A stretch of DNA of 64,000 nucleotides from an uncultured Holophaga sp. (GTDB taxonomy: Bacteria; Acidobacteriota; Holophagae; Holophagales; Holophagaceae). Below are positions 52,421 to 62,182 of this stretch, in pieces. The stretch covers positions 2,692,001-2,756,000 of the forward strand of contig NZ_OY781925.1 in the NCBI RefSeq assembly GCF_963677305.1. Direction: 5' to 3'. A program made the position numbers and the translations under genes. The first letter of the stretch is position 1; each line of letters starts with the position of its first letter. The notes below the pieces were generated by a model, which was not told where the DNA came from, did not search any database, and saw only the letters and a list, made by a program, of their open reading frames with translations.

Positions 52421-54466
52421 TCACGACTCAAGGGCCGAAATGCCGCACTCCAGGTGCCGGGCTGCAGCCCCCAGCCGCCGGGCAGCCGCCACGATCAGCT
52501 CCAGGCGTGCCCCCAGGGGATCGGAAGGGGGATCCCCCTGCACCACGGGAGGCTCTCCTGCCGCCAGCCCTTCGACCACTCGGTCCGCGGCAGCCGACGC
52601 TTGGCCTTCACCGCCTCCGGGGAGCATCCCGTGGACGGAGGCCAACTGCGCCGCCAAAAGAAAACCCGCCGTGAGGAACTCATTGAGGGGCGCCAGGGAA
52701 CCCCGGCGGTGCTCCGGCTCCCCCGCCATCCGGCCGACAGAGAGGCAGAGCGCAGAGACGGCATCGATCATCCGCTTCCGGGCGAGCCGATAGGGCTGCA
52801 GCTCAGGGGCTGCCCCAAGGGTCTCGAGGGCGTAGGACCTGCTGGCCTCCATGACCTCCCGGCAGAGCCCCGGCAGCCCCGAGGACTCCCAGTTGGGCAG
52901 GATGAAGCTGAAGCCCCAGGCAAGAGCCGCCCCCACAATGGTATCCAGGAGCCGCTCAAGCACGACGAATCCCGTGGATGGAGCCAGGAAGTGGATGAAG
53001 AGGAGGCCCATCACACAGGCCGCCGTGGCGGAATACCGGTAGTTCACGGCCACAAAGGCCTGGGTGATCACCATGGAGAGGAAGGCCGCCCCGGCCAGCA
53101 CGACCGGATTGGGCGTGGCCCAGAGCAGGAAGGCGGTGAAGACACAACCCAGCAGATTCCCGGCGATCCTGTCCCAGTGCCGCTGCCGGGTCTGACTGTA
53201 GCTGGAGCGCATCACCACGGCCACCGTCAGAAGCACCCAATAGCCATGGGAGGCATAGGGAAGGACGCGGGTGACCAGGAAGCCGCAGCCCATGGCGAGG
53301 CTGAGCCGGATGGCGTAGCGGAGCACCTGGGAGCGGAGGGAGATGTGGCCCAGGACCATCCGGGGGGCAAAGCGCATGCGGCTGAGGAAGGGCCCCACGG
53401 GCGCCCCCTTGAGGGCCCGATCGGGCTCGATGGGGGTCCGGGCGGCCCTGCGGATCACATCCACCTGGGCGAGCACCGACCCCAGGCGCCTCCGGGCCGC
53501 CAGGGCCACCTCCAGACCCGAGGGATCCATCCCAGCTTCCCGCAGCGTGGCGTCAATGGCGATCAGCTCGGCCTTGCAGGACACCTTGCCGCGGGGCAGG
53601 CGCCCCTTCATCAAGGTCAGGCCGATGTTCTCCAGATCCTGACCCGCCTTGAGCGCCACATCCCGGAAGAAGGTGAGCAGGTCGGAGTCGGGGAAGCTCT
53701 CCCGGAGCAGGGCGTAGTCGACCTGGTTGGAGAGCATCCGCTCGAAGAGCTCCAGAAGCTCCATCAGGGTGGCCGCCAGCATACCGTCCTTACTGGTGTG
53801 CAGAGTCCGGAAGACGAGATCCCTGGCCACCTGCAGGTTGTCCGCCACCGCAGCCTTCTGGGCGATGATGGCCTGGTAGCAGTCCTCCAGAGAGATCGCC
53901 GGATTGTAGAAATCCCCCTGGCGCCGGAGGTAGGCAGCCAGGCTCTGCAGCACCTCCCCCAAGGCCTGCTGCCGGGTCCGGAAGGCCAGGATCTCCGCCA
54001 CCACGACTGTATAGATGCCATAGACCAGAGCGCCCGCCCCGAAGAGGAGCGCCTGGTGCAGCCCCCCCGACCAGGGGTGAGCCGGTCCCGCCATGCCCAT
54101 GATCATGGCGAAGATCATGGAGAAGCTCAGGGGCAGCATGCGCTTGCCGTAGAGCGTAAGCATGGCCGCCACGAAGGAGATGGCCATGATGCCCAGGGCC
54201 TCGTGCAGAGGCCCTGTCCGGCTGAGCCCGATGGCGAGGTGGGCCAGGGTGGTGAGGATCATGGCGGCCAGGGTGAGGGCCACCTTGTGCCGGCGGGGGG
54301 TGGGTACATCGTTGATGCTCACACAGGAGGCCCCCAGGGAGACCCCCGCGGCCACCGCCGGACCGAAGAGGAGGTAGGCTATCGCCCCCAATCCGATGAC
54401 ACCCGTCGCGACGGTGAGCCCGCTGGTGAAGTAATGGCTGTAGATATGCCGAGGGAACATGAACAC
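52421..54466 (-). CDS. FUSC family membrane transporter (YccS/aromatic-acid exporter type)
   Basis: This 681-residue protein has the two half-repeats of FUSC proteins. Each half has a cluster of hydrophobic helices (about residues 15-165 and 400-530) followed by a long soluble, helix-rich part. The second half has LRYAIRLSLAMGCGFLVTRVLPYASHGYWVLLTVAVVMRSSYSQTRQRHWDRIAGNLLGC, the diagnostic stretch. Such proteins export aromatic acids or other amphipathic compounds, often with an HlyD-type partner, which is absent here. GTG 54464-54466 is used; ATG two codons later is possible. Confidence 0.88.
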   Translation of the reverse strand: MFMFPRHIYSHYFTSGLTVATGVIGLGAIAYLLFGPAVAAGVSLGASCVSINDVPTPRRHKVALTLAAMILTTLAHLAIGLSRTGPLHEALGIMAISFVAAMLTLYGKRMLPLSFSMIFAMIMGMAGPAHPWSGGLHQALLFGAGALVYGIYTVVVAEILAFRTRQQALGEVLQSLAAYLRRQGDFYNPAISLEDCYQAIIAQKAAVADNLQVARDLVFRTLHTSKDGMLAATLMELLELFERMLSNQVDYALLRESFPDSDLLTFFRDVALKAGQDLENIGLTLMKGRLPRGKVSCKAELIAIDATLREAGMDPSGLEVALAARRRLGSVLAQVDVIRRAARTPIEPDRALKGAPVGPFLSRMRFAPRMVLGHISLRSQVLRYAIRLSLAMGCGFLVTRVLPYASHGYWVLLTVAVVMRSSYSQTRQRHWDRIAGNLLGCVFTAFLLWATPNPVVLAGAAFLSMVITQAFVAVNYRYSATAACVMGLLFIHFLAPSTGFVVLERLLDTIVGAALAWGFSFILPNWESSGLPGLCREVMEASRSYALETLGAAPELQPYRLARKRMIDAVSALCLSVGRMAGEPEHRRGSLAPLNEFLTAGFLLAAQLASVHGMLPGGGEGQASAAADRVVEGLAAGEPPVVQGDPPSDPLGARLELIVAAARRLGAAARHLECGISALES

Positions 54467-54558
54467 CGGACTCCGGACTGACCAGAGGCGAGTATGCCAT
54501 CCCCCTGAAGGGCAAGCGCATCACAAGCCTGGAATGCCCTTCCCGCCCAACATTTTCT

Positions 54559-54588
54559 TTGGAATCCGGCCCTCTGGCGGGGTACTCT
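54559..54588 (+). promoter_or_regulatory. candidate rpsA promoter
   Basis: TTGGAA (54559-54564), an 18-bp spacer and TACTCT (54583-54588) lie 73 bp upstream of the rpsA start. Both boxes match consensus in four of six positions. Confidence 0.4.
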
Positions 54589-54661
54589 GGTCGTTCTGCC
54601 GGACGAACGTGCCGGGAATCCAGCCCCCAACGGAGAGGGGCAACTAATTCGAGGTGGACGA

Positions 54662-56419
54662 ATGTCCAAACTAAACAAGATCCTGGGCCTGGACAGCAAG
54701 CAGGTGGGCCGCATCAAGGTGCTGGACGCTGCGCTTCTGGAGGACCAGACTTCCGAGTCCCAGGAATTCCTGGAAGCCCTTCAGGGCGAGACTCGCGCCC
54801 TCAAGGAAGAGGAAGTCGTCAAGGGCGTGGTGGTCGAGATCCGCGGCAAGGATGTCATCGTTGACATCGGCTACAAGGGCTCGGGCACGGTCAACATCGA
54901 CGAGTTCAACAACCCTGACGGCACCGTCGGCGTGGCCATCGGCGACGTCGTCGAAGTGCTCGTGGAGCACCTGGAGGACGTCAACGGCAACGTGCGTCTC
55001 TCCCGCGAGCGCGCCGAGAAGATGAAGATCTGGGACGAGGTGGAGAAGGCCTTCCGCGCCAACCTCACGGTCCACGGCGTGGTGCTCGAGAAGGTCAAGG
55101 GCGGTCTGGCTGTCGACATCGGCATCCGCGCCTTCCTGCCCGGCAGCCAGGTGGACGTCAAGCCCGTCCGCAACCTGGACCCCTACCTCGGCAAGTCCTA
55201 TGACATGAAGGTCATCAAGGTCAACCGCCGCCGCGGCAACATCGTCCTCTCCCGCAAGCTCTACATGGAGACCATCAACGCCTCCCTGAAGGAAGAGACC
55301 CTGGCGGGCCTCGAGGAAGGCAAGCTGGTCGAGGGCACGGTCAAGAACATCACCGAGTACGGCGCCTTCATCGATCTGGGCGGCGTGGACGGCCTGCTGC
55401 ACATCACCGACATGTCCTGGGGCCGCCTGAACCACCCCAGCGAGATGTTCCAGGTGGGCGACAAGGTCGAGGTGGCCATCCTCAAGTACGACAAGGACAC
55501 CGAGCGTGTCTCCCTGGGCTACAAGCAGAAGTTCGCCGATCCCTGGCTGACCGTCGAGGAGCGCTTCCCCATGAACGCCGGCGTCAAGGGCAAGGTCGTC
55601 TCCATCACGGACTACGGTGCGTTTGTGGAGCTCGAGCCCGGCGTCGAGGGCCTGGTGCATGTCTCCGAGATGTCCTGGACCAAGAAGGTCAAGTCCGCCA
55701 AGGGCATGGTCAACCTGGGTGACATGGTCGAAGCCGTCATCCTCCAGGTCGATGTCGAGAGCCGCCGCATCAGCCTCGGCATGAAGCAGGTCACCCCCAA
55801 CCCCTGGATGGAAGTGGCCGAGAAGTACAACATCGGCCAGATCGTGACCGGCACCGTTCGCAACATCACCGAGTTCGGCGCCTTCGTTGAGCTCGAGGAG
55901 GGCATCGACGGCCTGATCCACGTCTCCGACTTCAGCTGGACCAAGAAGATCAAGCACCCCGGCGAAGTGGTCAAGAAGGGTGACTCCGTCACCGCCAAGG
56001 TCCTCAACCTGGATCCCCTGAACCAGCGCATGAGCCTCGGCGTCAAGCAGATGGAGCCCAATGTCTGGGAGCAGTTCTTCGATGGCCACCGCGTGGGTGA
56101 TGTCGTCACCGGCAAGATCGCCCGCCTGACTGACTTCGGCGCCTTCGTCGACCTCGGCGATGGCATCGAGGGCCTGGTGCATGTCTCCGAGCTCTCCCGC
56201 AAGCGCGTCGAGGAGATCCAGAAGGAGTTCTCCACCGGCCAGGAGCTGACGATGAAGATCGTCAAGCTCGACCCCACCGAGCACCGCATCGGCCTCTCTG
56301 TGAAGCAGTACGAGGCGGACCTGGAGCGTGGCGAGATGGACGAGGCCCGCGCCAAGATGGAGCCCTTCAAGAAGGCGACCCTGGCTGACGCCTTCGCCCA
56401 GGCTGAGCGCGAAAAGTAG
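54662..56419 (+). CDS. rpsA: 30S ribosomal protein S1
   Basis: This 585-residue protein has six S1 OB-fold domains at about residues 52-118, 133-200, 217-288, 303-375, 390-462 and 475-550. The last four share the DYGAFVELEPGVEGLVHVSEMSW type consensus. Six domains is the standard bacterial S1 layout for mRNA binding on the 30S subunit. GAGGTGGACGA precedes the ATG. It is divergent from the FUSC gene and followed by a terminator. Confidence 0.97.
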   Translation: MSKLNKILGLDSKQVGRIKVLDAALLEDQTSESQEFLEALQGETRALKEEEVVKGVVVEIRGKDVIVDIGYKGSGTVNIDEFNNPDGTVGVAIGDVVEVLVEHLEDVNGNVRLSRERAEKMKIWDEVEKAFRANLTVHGVVLEKVKGGLAVDIGIRAFLPGSQVDVKPVRNLDPYLGKSYDMKVIKVNRRRGNIVLSRKLYMETINASLKEETLAGLEEGKLVEGTVKNITEYGAFIDLGGVDGLLHITDMSWGRLNHPSEMFQVGDKVEVAILKYDKDTERVSLGYKQKFADPWLTVEERFPMNAGVKGKVVSITDYGAFVELEPGVEGLVHVSEMSWTKKVKSAKGMVNLGDMVEAVILQVDVESRRISLGMKQVTPNPWMEVAEKYNIGQIVTGTVRNITEFGAFVELEEGIDGLIHVSDFSWTKKIKHPGEVVKKGDSVTAKVLNLDPLNQRMSLGVKQMEPNVWEQFFDGHRVGDVVTGKIARLTDFGAFVDLGDGIEGLVHVSELSRKRVEEIQKEFSTGQELTMKIVKLDPTEHRIGLSVKQYEADLERGEMDEARAKMEPFKKATLADAFAQAEREK

Positions 56420-56463
56420 GATCGCAAGGCCCTAAGTCCCCGCCACCCCGGGGAACGCAGTGA

Positions 56464-56487
56464 GGAGGCCCCCGCAAGGGGGCTTCC
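56464..56487 (+). terminator. terminator after rpsA
   Basis: GGAGGCCCCC (56464-56473) pairs with GGGGGCTTCC (56478-56487; one G-T) around loop GCAA, then TGTTAC. It lies 44 bases after the rpsA stop. Confidence 0.7.
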
Positions 56488-56533
56488 TGTTACGCCAACC
56501 ATCACCGGACAGTGCCCACGGAACCGGACCGAG

Positions 56534-57802
56534 ATGCAGACCCCCGATCCCGAGGCCCCCGCCTCGGCCCCCAGTGTGTCGTCAGCGCTTGCCCTCCCCC
56601 ATCCGCAGGAGGAGCTCCTCGCCTGCGAGGAGTTGGCCCAGAGGACCCAGGACTCCGGATTCCGCTGGATGCGCTTCCCCCAGCCCCTTGAGCAGCGCTT
56701 CGAGGGCGACTCCACCCGCGCACGGGTCGGACGCTTCCGCTTCTACGGAGTCGTGGCCATCATCCTCATCAACCTCTTCGGGTTGGGGGACCTGACCATG
56801 GTCCCGGATGTCGCGACCACCGCCATCCTGCTGCGGCTCACCTTCCTGACCCCGGTCATCACAGTCATCTCCGTCCTTCTCGCACGTCCCTGGTTCAGCC
56901 GGAACCGCGAGTGGCTGGCCGCTTTCCAGATCCTGGTCACAGCCCTCACCCTCAATCTGGTGGTGGTGGCCAGCCATCACCCCAACGCCCTGCACTACCA
57001 CATCGGCGTCATGGTGGTGAGCATCTTCGGGGTCATCCTGGTGCGCCAGCGCTTCTGGTTCGCCATGGGGACCAGTGCTCTGATCTCCCTGATCTACACC
57101 CTCGGCCTCTACCAGATGCCCGGACTGCCCCCGGAGGTCAGGAGCAATGCCATCACCGTCCTGGTCGCCACAGTCATCATCTGCCTGATCGCCAGTTACC
57201 AGATCGAGCATGACCTGAGGAGGGGCTACCTGCAGGCCCTTTTGCAGCGCATCAAGGCCATCCGCCTCCGGGACTCCCATGACGCCCTTGCTCAGCTCTC
57301 CAAATCCGATCCCCTGACCGGCCTGGCCAACCGACGCCAGCTCCTGGAACACCTCGAGCTGGCCTGGAACATCGCCCTCCGGACAGCCAGCCCCATCTCG
57401 CTCCTGTTCATGGATGTGGACCACTTCAAGGAATACAACGACCACTGGGGCCACCAGGCCGGCGACGTATGCCTGGCAGCCGTGGCGGAGCTGCTCAGCG
57501 CTTCCGCGCACAGGTCCGCAGATCTGTGCGCCCGCTATGGCGGAGAGGAGTTCGTGCTCCTCCTCCCCTACACGACCATCGAGGGAGCCCTGCCCCTGGC
57601 GCAGCGGATCCGCAGACTCATCGAGTCCTCGGCGATCCCCCACGGGCACTCCCCGGTCTCAGCCGTGGTCACGATCAGCTGTGGCGTGGCCTGCCTCACC
57701 CCCACCCCTGACCGGACCTCGGCCGATCTCATCGATCTTGCAGATCGGGCCCTCTACCAGGCCAAACGTAACGGCCGGAACCGGGTACACGCAGCGATCT
57801 GA
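56534..57802 (+). CDS. membrane diguanylate cyclase (GGDEF)
   Basis: This 422-residue protein has about six TM helices (roughly 70-225), a short coiled linker, and a C-terminal GGDEF domain. DPLTGLANRRQLLEHLE opens it, FMDVDHFKEYNDHWGHQAGD binds metal/GTP, and GGEEF is at 336-340. The allosteric inhibition site RxxD is intact as RSAD (327-330), five residues before GGEEF. It makes c-di-GMP with product inhibition. The N-terminus resembles MASE-type integral membrane sensors. No EAL domain is present. The Shine-Dalgarno is weak. Confidence 0.92.
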   Translation: MQTPDPEAPASAPSVSSALALPHPQEELLACEELAQRTQDSGFRWMRFPQPLEQRFEGDSTRARVGRFRFYGVVAIILINLFGLGDLTMVPDVATTAILLRLTFLTPVITVISVLLARPWFSRNREWLAAFQILVTALTLNLVVVASHHPNALHYHIGVMVVSIFGVILVRQRFWFAMGTSALISLIYTLGLYQMPGLPPEVRSNAITVLVATVIICLIASYQIEHDLRRGYLQALLQRIKAIRLRDSHDALAQLSKSDPLTGLANRRQLLEHLELAWNIALRTASPISLLFMDVDHFKEYNDHWGHQAGDVCLAAVAELLSASAHRSADLCARYGGEEFVLLLPYTTIEGALPLAQRIRRLIESSAIPHGHSPVSAVVTISCGVACLTPTPDRTSADLIDLADRALYQAKRNGRNRVHAAI

Positions 57803-57817
57803 GGATCCTGGGAGAGC

Positions 57818-57843
57818 AGGAGGGCCCCGGATGGGGCCCTCCT
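57818..57843. terminator. bidirectional terminator between diguanylate cyclase and fba
   Basis: A perfect 11-bp stem (AGGAGGGCCCC 57818-57828, GGGGCCCTCCT 57833-57843) with loop GGAT lies between the two convergent genes, four bases from the fba stop. Confidence 0.8.
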
Positions 57844-57847
57844 GGAC

Positions 57848-58876
<1,029 letters not shown>

Positions 58877-59009
58877 GGGTCCTCCCCTTTCTTACAGGCA
58901 GTGGGACCAGGATAGCCCCTCCCGGAAGAAGGGCAAACCAGGAGTCCCCTTCACATCCTCTTCACAGCGCGAAGGGACAACCCGACTATCCTGGATCCAG
59001 GAGGCCCGG

Positions 59010-60509
59010 ATGCGGATCGCAGCCATCGATGTAGGCTCGAACTCCATCCACATGGTGGTGGTGGAAACGGACGAGGTGGGCAATCAGCGGGTGCTGGCCC
59101 GGGAAAAGGTAATGGTCCGCCTGTCCAGAGGCATGGCCCATACGGGTCAGATCGCCCCGGAGAACTACCAGGCGGGGATGGACGCCCTCAACCTCATGGG
59201 ACAGGTGATCCAGAGCTTCCAGTGCGACACCGTGGTGGCCTGCGGCACCGCAGCCCTGCGCGAGGCGGCCAACGCCCAGGCCTTCCTGGCTGGCGCTGCG
59301 GCCCACGGCGTTCCGATCAGGGTCATCTCCGGCGAGGAGGAAGCGCGCCTGATCCACCTCGCGGTGAGCCGGGCCGTCCCCTTCCCGGAGGAGCCCATCG
59401 CCCTGGTGGACATCGGCGGCGGCAGCACCGAGATCACCTGGACCCTGGGAGATCGGGTCCTGGCCTCCATATCCCTGCCCTGGGGCATCCAGCGCCTGGC
59501 AGATGCGGCCCCCACCTCCGACCCCCCCACCCCGGAGGACCTCAAGCACCTGCGTCGCTTCATGGCCAAGGTCCTGAAGAAGGCCAGGAAGGGTCTGCCC
59601 GAGGGACTGCCCAACTGCAGGATGCTCCTGGCCACCTCCGGCACTTGGCAGGACCTGGCCAAGGGTTGCGGCTCGGAAACGGAGCTCAGCCTGGGAGACC
59701 TGATCAAATACAAGCGTCGGCTCTGGCAGCTCTCCTCCCAGGAGCGGATGAGTCTCCTGGGCGTGGAGGCCAAGCGGGCCGAGGTCCTGCATGTAGGCGC
59801 CACCTGGGCTGCCGGACTCATGCGCTGGCTGGGAGCCTCCCAGGCCCGCTGCCTGGCCGTGGGTCTGCGTGAGGGGATGATCTGGGAGGCCCTCAAGCAC
59901 GGCGGACAGAATCCCCCGGCCCTCGCCGCCCGGCGTCGGGCCTCGGTGGAGGCCCTGGCCGAGCGCCTGGACCCCGACCCGGCCCACAGCCGCCATGTGG
60001 CCCTCCTCTGCGACCAGCTCTTCACCGACCTCCAGCCGGTCTTCGACCTCGGAGAGACCGAGCGAGAGCTGCTGGCCTACGCGGCCAGGCTCCACGACAT
60101 CGGCCTCTCCATCGCCGAGAAGGCCCACCACAAGCTCGGGGCCTACCTGGTCCAGAACGCCAAGCTCCAGGGCTTCTGGCCCAAGGAGAGCGATGTCATC
60201 AGCCAGGTGGTCCGCTTCCACCGCGGCAAGGCCCCCCGCAAGTCCAAGGACGAACTCCATGCCCGCCTGGCCCCCTGGCACCAGCAGGTGGTGGAAAAGC
60301 TCGCGGCCATCGTACGGGTGGCTGACGCCCTCGACCGCAGCCGGCGCAAAGCGGTACGCACCGTCGCCATCCAGGCGGAAGAGGGCGGCTACCGCCTCGT
60401 GGTGAGAGGCAAGGGGGACCTCACTCCGGAGCTGGAGAGCCTCAAGCTCAAGGGCCGGCTGCTCTACGAGCTGCTGGAGCAGCCGGTGCGGATGGTGATC
60501 GAGCGCTGA
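59010..60509 (+). CDS. ppx: exopolyphosphatase/guanosine pentaphosphate phosphatase with HD domain
   Basis: This 499-residue protein has an N-terminal Ppx/GppA ASKHA domain (IAAIDVGSNSIHMVVVE, GTAALREAANAQAF, VISGEEEARLIHLAV, ALVDIGGGSTEI; about 1-300) and a C-terminal HD-type domain (LAYAARLHDIGLSIAEKAHHKLG at about 360-385). It would hydrolyse polyphosphate or pppGpp; the HD-like part is common in the longer family members. ATG 59010 has AGGAGG five bases before. It is divergent from fba across 133 bp and convergent with murC. Confidence 0.92.
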   Translation: MRIAAIDVGSNSIHMVVVETDEVGNQRVLAREKVMVRLSRGMAHTGQIAPENYQAGMDALNLMGQVIQSFQCDTVVACGTAALREAANAQAFLAGAAAHGVPIRVISGEEEARLIHLAVSRAVPFPEEPIALVDIGGGSTEITWTLGDRVLASISLPWGIQRLADAAPTSDPPTPEDLKHLRRFMAKVLKKARKGLPEGLPNCRMLLATSGTWQDLAKGCGSETELSLGDLIKYKRRLWQLSSQERMSLLGVEAKRAEVLHVGATWAAGLMRWLGASQARCLAVGLREGMIWEALKHGGQNPPALAARRRASVEALAERLDPDPAHSRHVALLCDQLFTDLQPVFDLGETERELLAYAARLHDIGLSIAEKAHHKLGAYLVQNAKLQGFWPKESDVISQVVRFHRGKAPRKSKDELHARLAPWHQQVVEKLAAIVRVADALDRSRRKAVRTVAIQAEEGGYRLVVRGKGDLTPELESLKLKGRLLYELLEQPVRMVIER

Positions 60510-60790
60510 TTCCCCGTCAGCGTCTCTGAATGCGTACCCGACGCCCAGCTTGACCACGAGGAAGCCTGGCAGCTTATCCGGGCTGACCTGGAGGTCATCC
60601 CGCGCAGCCATAAGATCCTGGGCAGAGATCCCAAGGGACCCGGAGGGCGTCAGATTCGCCTTGGCCTTCTCTCGGTAAACGATACCCTCATCATCGCTGG
60701 AGAGGGTCCGTTGAGGGAAGGACGCACGGCTCTTCCCTAGAGGATAATTTGTATAAATTAATCATGCAAAATCCTTTTGGGCAGCTGGCC
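60510..60790. other. 281-bp gap between convergent ppx and murC
   Basis: Both strands are open for most of this stretch, with balanced composition, but neither frame has a start codon with a ribosome site. The leftward frame runs on into antisense of ppx. An AT-rich patch (60741-60770) near the murC end has no matching gene. A candidate hairpin is at 60714-60738. Confidence 0.4.
60714..60738. terminator. possible terminator between ppx and murC
   Basis: AGGGAAG (60714-60720) pairs with CTTCCCT (60732-60738) with an 11-nt loop, followed rightward by an AT-rich stretch. Confidence 0.35.
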
Positions 60791-62155
60791 TCAGAGTTCG
60801 AGGAACTTCGGTCCGACCGTAGTGATGCTCCCCGCCCCGAAGGTCATGAGGAGATCCCCTTCGCGGGTGATGCCCTTGAGGAAGGCAGGCAGCTCCTCCA
60901 GACGTGGCACATAGTGGGCCTCGCGCTGCCCATGGGCCAGGACACAGTCCGCCAGGGTCTGGCCGGAGAGCCCGGGGATGGGCGGCTCGCTGGCCGCATA
61001 GATGTCGGTGAAGACCACCACGTCGGCGTCGAAGAAGGCCCGGCCGAACTCCTCCAGGAGGGCCTGGGTCCGGGTGTAGCGGTGGGGCTGGAAGGCCACC
61101 ACGATGCGCCGGTCGGGGAAGCCGTGGCGGGCTGCCCCCAGGGTGGCGGCAATCTCGGTGGGGTGGTGGCCATAGTCATCCACCACCAGGACCCCGTCCT
61201 TCTCGCCCTTACGCTGGAAGCGCCGGTCCGCGCCCGTGAAGCTGGCCAGGCTGGCCCGGATGATCTCACGCTCCACCCCCAGCTCCAGAGCCACGCCGAC
61301 CGTGGCCAGGGCATTCAGGACCATGTGGTGCCCCGGCACCCCCAGGGAGAAGGAGCCCAGCTCCTCACCGAAGGCCCTGACCTTGAAGTGGGTGCGCCAG
61401 CCCTCCTGGACGATCTCCCGGGCCTGGAGGTCCACCTGGGGGTGGGTGCCGTAGGTGCGGACCTGACGCTTGAGCCGAGGCCGCAGGGCCGCCACGTTGG
61501 GATCATCCAGACAGATGAAGAGGGAGCCGTAGAAGGGGATCTTGTTCCCGAAGCCCGCGAAGGCCTCAACGATCTCGTCCAGGTCCTTGTAGTGGTCCAG
61601 GTGCTCCCGGTCGATGTTGGTGATGACCCCGATGGTGGGGCTCAGGAGCAGGAAGCTGCCGTCGCTCTCATCGGCCTCGGCCACCAGGAAGGGCCCCTTG
61701 CCCAGCTTGGCGTTGGAGCCGATGGTGCCCAGCTTGCCCCCGATGACAATGGTGGGGTCGATGCCACCCTGGCTCAGTACCTGGGCCACCATGCTGGTGG
61801 TGGTGGTCTTGCCATGGGAACCCGCCACCGCGATGCCGTATTTCATGCGCATGAGTTCGGCCAGCATCTCGCCCCGGGGGATGACTGGGACCTTGGTGGC
61901 CCGGGCGGCCACCACCTCCGGGTTGTCGCCCTTCACGGCGCTGGAGATCACCACCACCTGGGCTCCCTCGATGGCCTTGGCGTCGTGCCCGATGTGGACC
62001 TCCACACCCAGGCCCTGGAGCCGCTGGGTCACCGCACTCTCCCGGATGTCCGTGCCGGAGACCCGGTAGCCCAGGTTCACCAGCACCTCCGCGATGCCGG
62101 ACATGCCGATACCGCCGATGCCGACGAAGTGGATGTGCTGAATCTTTCCGAACAC
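60791..62155 (-). CDS. murC: UDP-N-acetylmuramate-L-alanine ligase
   Basis: This 454-residue Mur ligase begins IQHIHFVGIGGIGMSGIAEVL and has the P-loop GSHGKTTTTSMVAQVL, EADESDGSFLLL, NIDREHLDHY and GHHMVLNALA. The late VLVVDDYGHHPTEIAATL and VVAFQPHRYTRTQAL regions are also present. It adds L-Ala to UDP-MurNAc, the first peptide step of peptidoglycan synthesis. GTG 62153-62155 is the start, with GGGGGG upstream. It lies outside the short mraZ cluster, so murein genes are dispersed here. The secreted-protein gene ends 27 bp upstream of its start. Confidence 0.96.
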   Translation of the reverse strand: MFGKIQHIHFVGIGGIGMSGIAEVLVNLGYRVSGTDIRESAVTQRLQGLGVEVHIGHDAKAIEGAQVVVISSAVKGDNPEVVAARATKVPVIPRGEMLAELMRMKYGIAVAGSHGKTTTTSMVAQVLSQGGIDPTIVIGGKLGTIGSNAKLGKGPFLVAEADESDGSFLLLSPTIGVITNIDREHLDHYKDLDEIVEAFAGFGNKIPFYGSLFICLDDPNVAALRPRLKRQVRTYGTHPQVDLQAREIVQEGWRTHFKVRAFGEELGSFSLGVPGHHMVLNALATVGVALELGVEREIIRASLASFTGADRRFQRKGEKDGVLVVDDYGHHPTEIAATLGAARHGFPDRRIVVAFQPHRYTRTQALLEEFGRAFFDADVVVFTDIYAASEPPIPGLSGQTLADCVLAHGQREAHYVPRLEELPAFLKGITREGDLLMTFGAGSITTVGPKFLEL

Positions 62156-62182
62156 GGAGGCCCCCCGGGTGACTTCCTGAGT

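Noticed and set aside
60510..60790. A small gene between ppx and murC on either strand
   Set aside because: Both strands are open, but neither has a start codon with a ribosome site, and the leftward frame has no end before running through ppx.
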